This document shows positions 35,633 through 46,419 of a stretch of 64,000 bases of DNA, one piece after another; within the stretch, counting starts at the first letter, position 1, and every line of letters begins with the position of its first letter. A program made the position numbers and the translations under genes. Source of the stretch: UBA2396 sp038042175 (GTDB lineage: Bacteria > Planctomycetota > Phycisphaerae > Phycisphaerales > UBA1924); NCBI GenBank assembly GCA_964358855.1, contig CAYHQQ010000003.1, positions 85,511-149,510 on the forward strand, given 5' to 3'. The notes beneath the pieces were generated by a model. That model ran no database searches and had not been told where the DNA came from. It worked only from the letters and a program-made list of their open reading frames with translations.

Positions 35633-36675
35633 GCATTCACCCCGGCGATGGTTCATCCAGGCCCGCCCAGAGTGGCGCGAGGTTTGGCGTGCGAATCGTG
35701 GGGAGCGGGTCGGCGTTGCCCGAGCGGGGCGTGACCAACAAGGATCTGGAATCGATGATGGAGACCTCCGACGAGTGGATCGTCCAGAGGACGGGCATCA
35801 AGGAACGACGGGTCCACACTCCCGAACGTGGCGAGACCACCGCGTCGCTCGCGACCATCGCGGCCTCCAAAGCGCTCAAGGACGCGGGGCTCGCGCCGAC
35901 CGACCTGGATCTCATCCTCGTGGCGACCATGACGCCCGACTCGCCGGCGCCCTCGGTCGCGTGCGTTGTTGCCAATCAGCTGGGCGCCGGCTCGATCGGG
36001 GCGATCGACATCAACGGCGCGTGCTCGGGATTCGTGTACAGCATGAATCTCGCCCACGACCTCATCAAGGGCGGAAGCTACCGCACCATCGCGGTGATCG
36101 GCGCCGACACCATCACCCGTCACATCCAGTTCTCGACCTCGGGTCGCTCCACCGCGGTGCTCTTTGGAGACGGGGCGGCGTGCGTCGTCGTGCGTCGAAC
36201 CGACGATCCGGGCAAGGGCATCCTCGCCCAGTCGATGCACTCCGACGGCGGGGGCGCAAAGTACCTCTACATCCCAAACCGCATGTCGGACTTTCCAGAG
36301 GGCGACGCGCCCGACGAGAAACGTCTGAACCTGGTGCAGATGAACGGCCCGGCGGTCTTCAAGTTCGCGGTGGGCACGTTCCCCAAGCTCCTCGAGCAAA
36401 CTTTGGAGAAAGCGGGCATGTCGGCCGACCAGGTCGACCACTTCGTGTGCCACCAGAGCAACTCCCGAATTCTTGAGGCCGCCCGCGAGCGGTTCGGGAT
36501 CGCGCCCGAGAAGCTCCACGTGAACATCCAGCGTTTCGGCAACACGGTGGGCGCGTCGGTCCCGCTGGTTTTCGACGAGCTGCGGCAGGCCGGTCGCGTG
36601 AAGGACGGGCAGCGCGTGATGTTCCTGGCGTTTGGCGCCGGGCTGACCTGGGGAAGCAGCCTCTGGCAGCTGTAG
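35629..36675 (+). CDS. fabH: 3-oxoacyl-ACP synthase III (FabH)
   Basis: 348 residues from the GTG at 35629, overlapping the plsX stop (GTGA) and preceded by AGGAG. Catalytic triad: Cys about 132 in DINGACSGF, His about 275 in CHQSNSRI, Asn about 305 in RFGNTVGAS. It starts fatty-acid chains by condensing acetyl-CoA with malonyl-ACP. The overlap with plsX implies translational coupling of two steps of lipid synthesis. The frame is open far upstream but that is the out-of-frame shadow of plsX. Confidence 0.96.
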   Translation: MSIHPGDGSSRPAQSGARFGVRIVGSGSALPERGVTNKDLESMMETSDEWIVQRTGIKERRVHTPERGETTASLATIAASKALKDAGLAPTDLDLILVATMTPDSPAPSVACVVANQLGAGSIGAIDINGACSGFVYSMNLAHDLIKGGSYRTIAVIGADTITRHIQFSTSGRSTAVLFGDGAACVVVRRTDDPGKGILAQSMHSDGGGAKYLYIPNRMSDFPEGDAPDEKRLNLVQMNGPAVFKFAVGTFPKLLEQTLEKAGMSADQVDHFVCHQSNSRILEAARERFGIAPEKLHVNIQRFGNTVGASVPLVFDELRQAGRVKDGQRVMFLAFGAGLTWGSSLWQL

Positions 36676-36715
36676 AACGAGCCGATCGCCCGCACCGCGC
36701 CGCTATCATCCGGGT

Positions 36716-38356
36716 GTGGCAAACGAATCTTCCGATGTGACGCTGCAGACGATGCTGGGCCCGTACGGCGGTTGGTTTCCACTCCCGGCGGGCAACGCGG
36801 CGACGATCGGCCGGGCGGCCGAGTGCGACATCTGCCTGCTGCATGAGACGGTGGGGCGCCAGCACGCGACGCTGATGCGTCAGGGTCAGTCGTGGTTCGT
36901 GGCCGACCTGGGCACGGCGGCGGGCACGTATCTCAACGGGGTGCGACTCGAGGCGCAGACCGCGACGCCCATCGCCAGCGCGGATCTCCTGCGGATCGGG
37001 CCCTGGACGTTCCGCGTTGTGCTGGGGGCACCGGCGGGCGGGATGCTCCCCGAAACCGAAGAGGCGACGACCAAGCACGTGAGGATCGGCGGGGTATCGT
37101 CTCTGGGGATCCACCGGCTGCGGGTGCTCTCGCAGTGTCTGCAGAAGCTTGGGGCCGCGTCGGGCGAGGAGGAGATGGCGCGCCTGGCGATCGAGGCGGC
37201 GCTCGAGGGCAGCGGGTATCGGCGCGGCGCGATGCTCCGTCCCATCGAATCGATCGATCCGGGACGCCACGAGGTCTCGGTCGTCGCGTCGGTTCGCATG
37301 GGACCGATGTCGGAGCGCGAGCGTCGGTTCGGCAAGGCGATCCTGGAGGCGGCGTGGAACAGCGCCGGGAGCGGGCGCGCCGCGGTGCTCACGCCCGAAC
37401 TCGTCCCCGTACTCCCCGGCGCGGGCGAGCACGAGGTATCGGAACCCGGGTCCATCGTGTGCGCCCCGGTGCTCCTGGGGCAGACGCTCGTGTCGTTTCT
37501 CTATCTTGACGCCCGCGGGTACGAGGGGCAGATCCAGTCCGACGCGGCCGACTTTGTCGAGGCGGTCGCCGGGGCGTACGGGCTGGCGCTGGCGAATCTG
37601 CGGCGTCAGGAGCTTGATCGGCGACAGCAGGCGCTGGCGGCCGAACTCCACGCGGCGCGCGAGGCGCAGCAGTTCATCCTGCCGCCGGCGCGGGGCGAGC
37701 ACGGATTCCTGCGGTACGCGATGCACATGAAGCCGGGTCTGTTTGTCGCGGGCGACCTCTTTGAGACGGTGCTGCTCCCCGACGGGCGCGTGGGCGTGTT
37801 TTTGGGCGATGTGGCAGGCCACGGCGCCGCGTCGGCCATGCTCATGGCGACCACGCAGGCGTATCTCAACGCGGAGCTGCGCGACGGGCAGGATCCGGCC
37901 AATGCGGTGGACGCGGTGAACCAGTATCTCGCCGGGCGATCGCTGGGCGGGCGATTCGTCTCGCTGTGGCTGGGCATGTTCTCGCCGAGCGGCACGGTGG
38001 AGTACGTCGACGCCGGGCACGGGCACTGGCTGCACGTCTCTCGAAAGAGGGGCATCGTCGCCACCGCTCCTGACCCCGAGGGGGACATACCGCTGGGGAT
38101 CGACGCGTCGCGGCGGTACTCGTCGCGGACGCTCACGCTCTCGAGCGGAGACCGGATCGTCGCGTTCTCCGACGGGATCGTCGAGCAGCGTCGCCCGGGC
38201 GGGTCGGAGTTTGGCATCGAGCGCCTTCGCAACGCGGTGAGCACGAGCACGTCGGCCGACGATGACGTGGCGATGATCTTCGCCGCGGTGCTGGCCTTTG
38301 CGGGCACAAGCACGTTGGCCGACGATGCGACGGCGGCGAGCGTGGAGTACCTCTGA
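36716..38356 (+). CDS. FHA-domain / SpoIIE-type (PP2C) protein phosphatase
   Basis: 546 residues. An N-terminal FHA domain (AATIGRAAECDICLLHETVG, RQHATLMRQ, LGTAAGTYLNGVRL) binds phosphothreonine. A middle GAF-like domain (about residues 140-290) is followed by a coiled linker and a SpoIIE/PP2C domain: FVAGDLFETVLLPDGRVGVF, LGDVAGHGAASAMLMA, YVDAGHGHWL, and IVAFSDGIVEQRR, with the metal-binding aspartates. This is the plan of an RsbU-like serine phosphatase that senses a signal and acts on anti-sigma-antagonist proteins. GTG start, without strong Shine-Dalgarno; no target gene is adjacent. Confidence 0.88.
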   Translation: MANESSDVTLQTMLGPYGGWFPLPAGNAATIGRAAECDICLLHETVGRQHATLMRQGQSWFVADLGTAAGTYLNGVRLEAQTATPIASADLLRIGPWTFRVVLGAPAGGMLPETEEATTKHVRIGGVSSLGIHRLRVLSQCLQKLGAASGEEEMARLAIEAALEGSGYRRGAMLRPIESIDPGRHEVSVVASVRMGPMSERERRFGKAILEAAWNSAGSGRAAVLTPELVPVLPGAGEHEVSEPGSIVCAPVLLGQTLVSFLYLDARGYEGQIQSDAADFVEAVAGAYGLALANLRRQELDRRQQALAAELHAAREAQQFILPPARGEHGFLRYAMHMKPGLFVAGDLFETVLLPDGRVGVFLGDVAGHGAASAMLMATTQAYLNAELRDGQDPANAVDAVNQYLAGRSLGGRFVSLWLGMFSPSGTVEYVDAGHGHWLHVSRKRGIVATAPDPEGDIPLGIDASRRYSSRTLTLSSGDRIVAFSDGIVEQRRPGGSEFGIERLRNAVSTSTSADDDVAMIFAAVLAFAGTSTLADDATAASVEYL

Positions 38357-38405
38357 GCGGATGCGGGTGGCACCTGAGCGGAGGTTTGTCGGGGTCAACG
38401 GACGC

Positions 38406-38487
38406 ACCGCTCTGGAGAGCGGTGCCACCATGGAGCGGTGCCACCATGGAGCGGCGCCACCAGGAAGCCACTGCTCTGGAGAGCAGT
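38406..38487. repeat. Cluster of palindromic GCTCTGGAGAGC repeats
   Basis: Two perfect palindromes, ACCGCTCTGGAGAGCGGT (38406-38423) and ACTGCTCTGGAGAGCAGT (38470-38487), are each followed by GCCACCA. Between them are two further GGAGCGG(T/C)GCCACCA units about 17 bases apart. The compensating changes (CG to TA in both arms) show that pairing is conserved. They lie between the convergent phosphatase and gspE genes, so a REP-like element and a transcription end are both reasonable. Confidence 0.7.
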
Positions 38488-38504
38488 GCCACCAAGAGGC
38501 CACG

Positions 38505-40226
38505 TCAGTGCAGGACGCGGAAGACTTCGGTCTCGTCGGTGAGGCCGGCGGCCACCTTTTCGTGGGCGTCGTCGTGCATCGTGCGGAAGCCCGAGGCACG
38601 CGCGGCGTCGAAGAGCTGCAGCGCGTCGGCGTTCTGGGCGGCGAGGCGGCGAAGTTGCTCGGTCATGATCATCAGCTCGTAGACCGCGACGCGACCGCGA
38701 TATCCGGTGCCGTAGCACGTCTCGCAGCGCAGGCCGTTGAAATTTCCGGCCCCCGCGCACGCCTTGCACTTGCGGCGCAGGAGTCGCTGGGCGAGCACAC
38801 CCAGCAGCGTGGAGGTGATGAGGTAGGGTTCGATTCCGATGTCGACCAGGCGTGTGATGGCGCCGGGCGCGTCGTTGGTGTGCAGCGTGGCGAGCACCAG
38901 GTGTCCGGTGAGCGACGCCTGGATGGCGAGGTCGGCGGTTTCCTTGTCGCGGATCTCGCCCACGAGGATGACGTCGGGGTCCTGTCGCAGCAGGCTTCGC
39001 AGTCCGCTGGCGAAAGTCACGCCGCGTTTCACGTTCACCTGCATCTGCGAGATTCCGTCGAGGTGGTACTCGACGGGGTCCTCGATGGTCATGACGTTGC
39101 GGCTTGTGCGGTCGATCTTGCCCAGGGCGGCGTACAGGCTGGTCGTTTTGCCGCTGCCGGTGGGGCCCGTCACGAGAATGATGCCCGTGGGCCTCTCGAC
39201 CAGGTCCATGAACTGGCCCTGCATCGCCTTGATCATGCCGACCTGGTCGAGTGAGAGCTGGGTCTGGGTCTGGTCGAGCAGACGCAGCACCAGGCGCTCG
39301 CCGTAGACCGTGGGGATGCACGAGAAGCGGATGTCGATCTTGCGGCTGCCGATCCGCACGCTCGTGTGACCGTCCTGGGGGCTGTGGCGGTTGGCGATGT
39401 CGAGCTCGGTCATGACCTTCATGCGCGAGCTGATGGCCGGGGCGAGGGAGATGGGCGGGGTGAACGCGTCGGTCAGCATTCCGTCGATGCGGAAGCGGAT
39501 GACCAGCTTGTTCTCCATCGGGTGGACGTGCACGTCGCTTGCCCGCCGGCGCAGGGCCTCGAACAGAATCATGTTCACCAGGCGAATGACCGGTGTCTGG
39601 CGGGCGAGTTGCAGTAGGTCGGTCGACTGGCCGGCGGTGCCGGCGGCGGCGGCGATGACGCTCTCGTCGAGCGGCATCTCCTCGATGATCTCCTCGACCA
39701 GGCCCTGTCGCTGTTCATACCCGCGGTTGATCAGGTTGGCGACCGCACCGCGCGGGGAGAGCACCAGCCGGATGGGTCCCTCGAGAAAGTCCTCGATCAT
39801 CGTGTAGACCGAGGGCGAGAGGGGCTGGGCGGTGGCGACAACCATGACGGCGGCGACGCTGCCGGGCGAGGCGGGCTCCTCCTCGATCCCCGCGAGGTGG
39901 TGCTGACGCGAGATATCCGCGGGCACCAGCTCGTAGTAGCGAGACGCCGAGTCGGCGATCTTGGGTTCGGCCACGTAGCGCAGTCCGGTGCGTTTGGCCA
40001 GGAGCTCAAGCCCTTCGTGCTCATCAATCGCCAGCATCGAGAGCAGTGAATCCCAGGGCTCCTCGTCGGAGCCGTCCAATTCGCGGAACTGCTGGAGCTG
40101 TTCGGGAGTGAGCTTGAAGGGCGAGAAGAGGTCGGCGGCCCGCGAGAGCTCGCGCGGCGAGGGCCCGCCGCTCATGCGTGAGGTGCCCGTGGTGCCATTC
40201 TCGCCGATCGGTCGTGTGGGATTCAT
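38505..40226 (-). CDS. gspE: Type II secretion / type IV pilus assembly ATPase GspE
   Basis: 573 residues. N-terminal MshEN-like domain, then the ATPase: RRASDVHVHP, DIRFSCIPTVYGE, Walker A VTGPTGSGKTTSLYA (about 353-361), Asp-box TIEDPVEYHLDG, Walker B PDVILVGEIRDKETAD, His box ATLHTNDA, and the tetracysteine zinc site CKACAG…CETCYG. It powers pseudopilus extension from the cytoplasm. It begins 3 bases after the secretin stop, so the two are one operon. No motif is missing. Confidence 0.95.
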   Translation of the reverse strand: MNPTRPIGENGTTGTSRMSGGPSPRELSRAADLFSPFKLTPEQLQQFRELDGSDEEPWDSLLSMLAIDEHEGLELLAKRTGLRYVAEPKIADSASRYYELVPADISRQHHLAGIEEEPASPGSVAAVMVVATAQPLSPSVYTMIEDFLEGPIRLVLSPRGAVANLINRGYEQRQGLVEEIIEEMPLDESVIAAAAGTAGQSTDLLQLARQTPVIRLVNMILFEALRRRASDVHVHPMENKLVIRFRIDGMLTDAFTPPISLAPAISSRMKVMTELDIANRHSPQDGHTSVRIGSRKIDIRFSCIPTVYGERLVLRLLDQTQTQLSLDQVGMIKAMQGQFMDLVERPTGIILVTGPTGSGKTTSLYAALGKIDRTSRNVMTIEDPVEYHLDGISQMQVNVKRGVTFASGLRSLLRQDPDVILVGEIRDKETADLAIQASLTGHLVLATLHTNDAPGAITRLVDIGIEPYLITSTLLGVLAQRLLRRKCKACAGAGNFNGLRCETCYGTGYRGRVAVYELMIMTEQLRRLAAQNADALQLFDAARASGFRTMHDDAHEKVAAGLTDETEVFRVLH

Positions 40227-40229
40227 GGG

Positions 40230-42971
40230 TTACTGGCCACCCGCCGGTGAAGAGGCCCTGGCCGGGATGCCGGGCTCACGGATCTCCAGGAATTCAACGG
40301 TCCCGGGGCGCAGGGGTGGCAACTCGGGATTCACTCCAACGGTCTTCATCGGTCCGCTGGAGATCAGGTGGACGTCACCGAATTTCTCATCGCGGAGCAC
40401 GCGGGGCGTGAGGAAGACGTAGAGCGTGGTCTTGTTGTACGTGTGGTTCTGGTCGGTGAACAGAGCGCCGATGACCGGAATATCCATCAGGATCGGGATA
40501 CCCGAGTCGGTGTTGCTCTTGCTGTCCACCACGACGCCGCCGATGACGCACGTCATGTTCGCGGGCACCTGCACCTGGCTCTTGACGATGTTCGACGACT
40601 TGGGCGGGGGAAGCGTGTCGGTCGCCGCGCCGGTGAAGCTCGAGAGCTCGACCTCGACCCCCATCCGCACGCTGTTGCCGGGGCCGATCTGGGGTTTCTT
40701 GATCGTCAGCTTCGTACCAGCCTTCTCGTACCCGCCGAAGCTCACCGCGTCCTGGTTGCCGTTGCTTCCCAGGGTTCGCTGCGACGTGGGCTGTTCGGCG
40801 TTGGATTCGACGCTCGATTCCTCGGCGTTGGCGTCGACGAGCAATTGCGGGCTCGACAGCACCTTGGTCTCGGCGATGGTCTGGATGGCCGTCATGACGA
40901 ATGGCACCTGGTCCGAGCGGATCAGCGCGGCGGTTCCGCCCGCGAGTGTGGTCTTGATGGCCTTGCGGTCGGTGATCACGGTCTGGGTGCCCAGGCCGAA
41001 GTTGGTGTTGAACAGGCCGCCCGCCCCGTCGGCGTTGATGAGCTGCGTTTCGAACGCGAGGCGGAAGGTGTCGCTGCCGGTGACGGCGACGATCTGGGCC
41101 TCGACGTAGACCTGGGGCACGGGGCGATCGAGTCGCGACACGAGTTCCTTGAAGTACTCCTGCTCCTTGAGCGGGGCCTTGACGATGACCTGGTTGTTGG
41201 CCTTGTCGGCGATGACGAACGAGTCCTTGCCGCTGATGGAGAGCTCGCCGCGACCGCCGCCGTAGTCGGGACCCTGGAAGATGACGGTGGGCTGCACGCC
41301 GCCCGGACGGCTCGTGCCGCTGGAGGCCGGGAGGAGGCTGTTGTCGTTCCCGCCCGAGGGCGTCTCGTTGCGGATCAGGCCCAGGATCAGTGCCGCCACG
41401 TCCTCGGCCTTGGCGTAGGTGAGGCGGTAGTCGCGCATCACCACCGAGTCGTTGTCGGGATCGATGTCCCCGAGCAACTCCTCCATCTGCGCGTGAAGCT
41501 CGGGCGTGGCGTAGTAGATGATCTGCCCGCGTCCCTCGTCGACGACCATGACGGGACCGCCCGAAAGGGGAGTTTGCGGCTGACGCTGCTGGTTATTCCC
41601 CCCGTCGAATCCACCGTAGTAGTAGTTGTTCGCGTTCATTCGCGCGTCGGGGGCCTGGATGGTGGTGACCTCGCCCATGCCGCGCTGCCGCGCGATATCG
41701 GCCACGGCCTTGGCCGCGGTTCCCGCGCGATAGGCCTTGGGCGAGAGATTGCTGGGCTTGTCGATGAGGCTGACGATGTACTCCACCCGCTCGCGTTCCT
41801 CGGCCCGTCCGCGGAAGAAGAGGGTGTTGCCCGTCGGGGCCGCGGTCAGCCGCTCGGCCAGATTGTCCATTGTGGTCTTTGCGGTCGGTTGGGCTTGCGG
41901 CTGCTGGCTCCCGTCCTCGTACCCGCGATTGGGATTGCGCTGGGTCGTGGGCTGGGCGACCTGTCCGAGCATCTCCAGGATGCGCTGCTTGGCCACCGAG
42001 GGCGCGACCAGCTTGAGGTGGATCTCAGTGGTTTCGATCTTGGCGTACTGCTCGGTCAGTTTGGCGACCAGCGTTTTGATTTGCTCGAGGCGCCGGGTCG
42101 TATCGACGGCGATGATGATTCCAAGTTCGTCGTTGTACGTGATGTGCCCGCCACCCCCGGCTGCCGCGCCCCCTCCCTGCGCGCCTTGATTGCCCGGGTT
42201 GGGCATGCCGCTCCCGTCGTCGGCCACACCCTGGGGCACGCCGCGGCTGGCCCCCTTGGACGCGCCGCCGACCACCGCTCCGCCCGTTCCGAGCTGCGAG
42301 TCGATTGTCGCCTTGAGAGAGCTGGGCCTGATGCCCGGAGTCTCGATCACGATCGTCGTGACCACCTCCATGTTCATCGGATCATACTCGAGCGTCGATC
42401 TGGGCCCGACCATGTAGAAGTTGATCGTCGAGTCGTACGTCAGCGTGTACCCGTTGCGCTCCAGCATCAGCTTGAGCATGTTCAGCAGGTTCTCGCGCTT
42501 CACCTTCATGGGGGCGTTGAAGACGATCGACCCGCTCAGGTTCGGATCCTGCATCACGTTGATCTGCAGCGTGTGGGCCACGATCTCCACCAGCGAGGTC
42601 AGGTCCACGGCCTCGGCGAAGCCAGAGAACTCCACCATGTCGTCGCCCGCGTCGATGCTCGGCACCTCGTGCTTGCCCTCGGGCTTGTCGCCCTCGGCAC
42701 CGCCGGGCGGAGGAACGTTGGGCTGACCTGGCACGTTGGGTCTGCCGCCCGTGTTGGGCTGCCCACCCTTGGCGCCCGGCTGGCCCGGACGAGTGGTCGG
42801 ACGCACCGCCGGCGTTCCCTTGCCGCCGGGAACGACGGGCTGGGTGATGGGCACCGCACGCTCCTGGGCGAGTCCGGGTGAGGCAAAGGCGAGTCCGAGT
42901 GCCCCGGCAAGGGCCACCAGGCGTCGAACGCTGGCACGATGGGTCGAAGTGGTGCAAGGATTCTGTGACAT
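40230..42971 (-). CDS. gspD: Type II secretion system secretin GspD (first of two)
   Basis: 913 residues. A signal peptide (RRLVALAGALGLAFASPGLA) is followed by a Pro/Gly-rich linker, N0-N3 domains (e.g. SLVEIVAHTLQINVMQDPNL; ETTEIHLKLVAPSVAKQRIL; DNSVVMRDYRLTYAKAEDVA) and a C-terminal secretin pore (PQVYVEAQIVAVTGSDTFRL; VLSSPQLLVDANAEESSV; TCVIGGVVVDSKSNTDSGIP, ILMDIPVIGALF). It forms the outer-membrane channel. Length is above the usual 650-700 owing to low-complexity insertions. Operon partner: gspE directly downstream. Confidence 0.92.
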   Translation of the reverse strand: MSQNPCTTSTHRASVRRLVALAGALGLAFASPGLAQERAVPITQPVVPGGKGTPAVRPTTRPGQPGAKGGQPNTGGRPNVPGQPNVPPPGGAEGDKPEGKHEVPSIDAGDDMVEFSGFAEAVDLTSLVEIVAHTLQINVMQDPNLSGSIVFNAPMKVKRENLLNMLKLMLERNGYTLTYDSTINFYMVGPRSTLEYDPMNMEVVTTIVIETPGIRPSSLKATIDSQLGTGGAVVGGASKGASRGVPQGVADDGSGMPNPGNQGAQGGGAAAGGGGHITYNDELGIIIAVDTTRRLEQIKTLVAKLTEQYAKIETTEIHLKLVAPSVAKQRILEMLGQVAQPTTQRNPNRGYEDGSQQPQAQPTAKTTMDNLAERLTAAPTGNTLFFRGRAEERERVEYIVSLIDKPSNLSPKAYRAGTAAKAVADIARQRGMGEVTTIQAPDARMNANNYYYGGFDGGNNQQRQPQTPLSGGPVMVVDEGRGQIIYYATPELHAQMEELLGDIDPDNDSVVMRDYRLTYAKAEDVAALILGLIRNETPSGGNDNSLLPASSGTSRPGGVQPTVIFQGPDYGGGRGELSISGKDSFVIADKANNQVIVKAPLKEQEYFKELVSRLDRPVPQVYVEAQIVAVTGSDTFRLAFETQLINADGAGGLFNTNFGLGTQTVITDRKAIKTTLAGGTAALIRSDQVPFVMTAIQTIAETKVLSSPQLLVDANAEESSVESNAEQPTSQRTLGSNGNQDAVSFGGYEKAGTKLTIKKPQIGPGNSVRMGVEVELSSFTGAATDTLPPPKSSNIVKSQVQVPANMTCVIGGVVVDSKSNTDSGIPILMDIPVIGALFTDQNHTYNKTTLYVFLTPRVLRDEKFGDVHLISSGPMKTVGVNPELPPLRPGTVEFLEIREPGIPARASSPAGGQ

Positions 42972-43215
42972 GTGATTCGTGCTCCGTTCGTCCGATCCGG
43001 GCGGTTTGCCCCGATGGAGAGCTATCGTCCAGCCGACATTCTACCCGACACGCCCCTGCGCACCGGTTCCCATTGTTCGCCCACCGCCAGGGCCCGGCGG
43101 ACCGCCGAGCCCCGATGTTGCCCCGGTCCCTCGCACCCCCCCACCATCAGGTCTTCAGCGCGACCAACTCCGATACGGTTCATCTCCCCACCCTGTGCTA
43201 CCCCAGTCTGCCCAA

Positions 43216-44085
43216 ATGCCACCAAAGCTCCCTCGGATCGTCAGTCTCGACGCGGCAGCCACAGAAATCGTCTGTCTGATCGGAGCCGGTGCGGGATTGG
43301 TCGGTCGCTCGCCCGATAGCGACTCCCCGGCGACGGCTTTGGGCGTTCCCGTGCTCGCCTCCGCCAGTCCCACGGTGTACCGACCCGACGAGTCCGCGCT
43401 GCGTGATTTGCGCCCCGAGGTTATCTTCGCCCGCCCGGGGTGTCTGTCGCCCCGCGCCGACACCACCGTCCTTGACCCCAACACGATCGAGGGCGTGTTT
43501 GACGCGATTCTGACCATCGGAGAGGCCCTGGAGCTGCAAGCCGCGGCCCTTGCCGCAGTTGTGGCTCTTCGCGAGCGGATGTTCGCCGCCTCGGAGTATG
43601 TGAATCCCTTTGACGATGGCCCGGCGGTCGCGGTCCTGCAATCCATCGGGCCGCCGCTTGTGGGCGGTTATTGGATACCTCAGCTCGTCGAACGCGCGGG
43701 CGGGCGACACCCCTTGAACGCGACGGTTCCAAAGGAGGCTGCGGGGGCCGCGGCCGGTCCGCAAATGGCCGAACGGGTCGCGGGCCCGGGGCGGTCCATA
43801 ACGCAGGAGGAGCTTTTCGCTTGCGATCCCGCGTGGGTCTTCCTATCGCTGGGTGGTCTCTCGTTCTCGCAGAGCCGGTCATTGGCGGCGGAACTTGCGC
43901 AGGACTCCCGCTGGCACGATCTGGCGGCCTTCAAGCGCGATCAGGTCGTGGTCGTTGACGGGGACCGGTCGTTCAACAGGAGCGGCCCGGGGCTGGCGGC
44001 GACCCTGGAGTTTCTCGTTGGACTTCTGCACCATCGTCCCGAGATGATTCCGGCGGACTTCGCGTGGTCGCGGACGGGCAAATAA
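43216..44085 (+). CDS. BtuF-like helical-backbone metal receptor / cobalamin-binding protein
   Basis: 289 residues from the ATG at 43216. LPRIVSLDAAATEIVCLIGA, then GVPVLASASPTVYRPDESAL, LRPEVIFARPG, YWIPQLVERAGGRHPL and FKRDQVVVVDGDRSFNRSGP follow the periplasmic-binding-protein family that binds cobalamin or iron chelates. Unlike BtuF, no signal peptide or lipobox is visible from this start, and no ABC-transporter genes are beside it; such soluble homologues are common in bacteria. Earlier starts (42979) give a proline-rich extension that does not look like a signal. It is divergent from gspD. Confidence 0.75.
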   Translation: MPPKLPRIVSLDAAATEIVCLIGAGAGLVGRSPDSDSPATALGVPVLASASPTVYRPDESALRDLRPEVIFARPGCLSPRADTTVLDPNTIEGVFDAILTIGEALELQAAALAAVVALRERMFAASEYVNPFDDGPAVAVLQSIGPPLVGGYWIPQLVERAGGRHPLNATVPKEAAGAAAGPQMAERVAGPGRSITQEELFACDPAWVFLSLGGLSFSQSRSLAAELAQDSRWHDLAAFKRDQVVVVDGDRSFNRSGPGLAATLEFLVGLLHHRPEMIPADFAWSRTGK

Positions 44086-44148
44086 CCTCGCTGTGCACGG
44101 GGCGGCCTCGCCGCTACTCTTGGACTTCCACTCGGAGACAGACTCCCC

Positions 44149-44925
44149 ATGAGCGATCGCAAGCCCTACGTCGGCGGCAACTGGAAGATGAACACCAACC
44201 GGACCACCTCCGCCGATCTTTCGCGCGGTCTGGTCGACTCGCTGCGGACTGTCTCCAACGTGGACATCGCGGTTTTCCCGCCGTTTCCGTACCTGCTCTC
44301 GGTCCGCTCGATCCTCCGCGATCGCGGGTCGGCCATCAAGCTGGGTGCGCAGGATGTCTACTTCAAGCCCGACGGCGCCTTCACGGGCGAGGTCTCGATC
44401 GAGATGCTCAAGGACTGCGGCGTGCAGGTTGTGCTCTGCGGGCACAGCGAACGCCGCCATGTTCTGGGCGAGTCGGACGAGATGGTCAATCAGAAGGCCC
44501 GGGCGGCCTTGGAGGGCGGCCTTGAGGTCATCCTGTGCGTGGGCGAGACGCTGGGCCAGCGAGAGAGCGGGCACACCGACCCGGTGAATCAGCGTCAGCT
44601 TCGCGCCGGCCTGGCCGAGGTTCCGGGCGATTTCATGAGCCGGGTGACGGTTGCGTACGAGCCCGTCTGGGCGATCGGCACGGGCAAGACGGCGACGCCG
44701 CAGGATGCGCAGGATGTGCACGCCAAGATCCGCAAGCTGCTGGGGAATCTCTACAACCGCGACATCGCGGACCGGACGCGGATTATCTACGGCGGGTCGC
44801 TCAAGGCCTCGAACGCGGCCGAGCTGGTCGATCAGCCGGACGTCGACGGCGGGCTGGTGGGCGGAGCGTCGCTGAAGATCGCCGACTTTGTGCCGATCGT
44901 GCAGGCGGCGCAGGCCAAACGCTGA
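44149..44925 (+). CDS. tpiA: Triosephosphate isomerase
   Basis: 258 residues. Complete active site: GGNWKMN (Asn11, Lys13), LCGHSERR (His about 99), AYEPVWAIGTGKTATP (catalytic Glu about 171 and loop 6), and IIYGGSLKASNAAEL with a phosphate-binding GG motif. It interconverts dihydroxyacetone phosphate and glyceraldehyde 3-phosphate in glycolysis. Length is normal. The start follows a weak purine-rich region; the gene is 63 bases after the BtuF-like stop on the same strand. Confidence 0.97.
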   Translation: MSDRKPYVGGNWKMNTNRTTSADLSRGLVDSLRTVSNVDIAVFPPFPYLLSVRSILRDRGSAIKLGAQDVYFKPDGAFTGEVSIEMLKDCGVQVVLCGHSERRHVLGESDEMVNQKARAALEGGLEVILCVGETLGQRESGHTDPVNQRQLRAGLAEVPGDFMSRVTVAYEPVWAIGTGKTATPQDAQDVHAKIRKLLGNLYNRDIADRTRIIYGGSLKASNAAELVDQPDVDGGLVGGASLKIADFVPIVQAAQAKR

Positions 44926-44970
44926 TCGAGCGGATGGAGCACTCGCCGGGCGTCGGCGTTGGCGACACAC

Positions 44971-45996
<1,026 letters not shown>

Positions 45997-46041
45997 TCAG
46001 GGTTCCTTCCGCGATGCCCCCGCGTGGAAATCTTGGGGTCG

Positions 46042-46419
46042 TCACTTTCCCAGCGTGATGGACTTGGGTGATTCCGAGGTCACTTTGACCTCGCCAGACT
46101 TTGCCGACACCAGCGCCGTCGCCTTGGTGTCCTTCTCCATGCTTTCAAGATACCGCGGCGGGACCTTCCACACCCCATCGGCGCCCTTGGCGACCGGAAA
46201 GAGCGTGTACGTTCCCGAGGTTGGGTTCTTCTCCGGAATGATCGCCGACTTTCGGGCGGTCGAGGCTTCGAAAAGCTCGCCCGTCGTGATGTCCACGAGC
46301 ACCACTCGATGGCTCATCTTCGGCATGTCGTTTCCGCTGATCGTCCAGTACGCGGCCGCCGCGACGGCCAACACCGCAGCCACGATCACCGCGATCTGCC
46401 ATGGCTTGATTTGGCCCAT
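46042..46419 (-). CDS. Small single-pass membrane protein upstream of prepilin
   Basis: 125 residues. One N-terminal transmembrane helix (IAVIVAAVLAVAAAAYWTI) and a beta-rich C-terminal part starting SHRVVLVDITTGELFEA and continuing with a Pro/Tyr-rich region that has no known motif. It is the first gene of a short operon with the H-X9-DG prepilin, 45 bases upstream of it. Similar small anchored proteins next to such prepilins are familiar in planctomycetes; function is not assigned. Confidence 0.65.
   Translation of the reverse strand: MGQIKPWQIAVIVAAVLAVAAAAYWTISGNDMPKMSHRVVLVDITTGELFEASTARKSAIIPEKNPTSGTYTLFPVAKGADGVWKVPPRYLESMEKDTKATALVSAKSGEVKVTSESPKSITLGK

Noticed and set aside
40368..42881. 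837-codon open frame opposite the first secretin
   Set aside because: It is antisense to a secretin with signal peptide and pore motifs; its product is His/Arg/Leu-rich with no domain. High GC gives long empty antisense frames.
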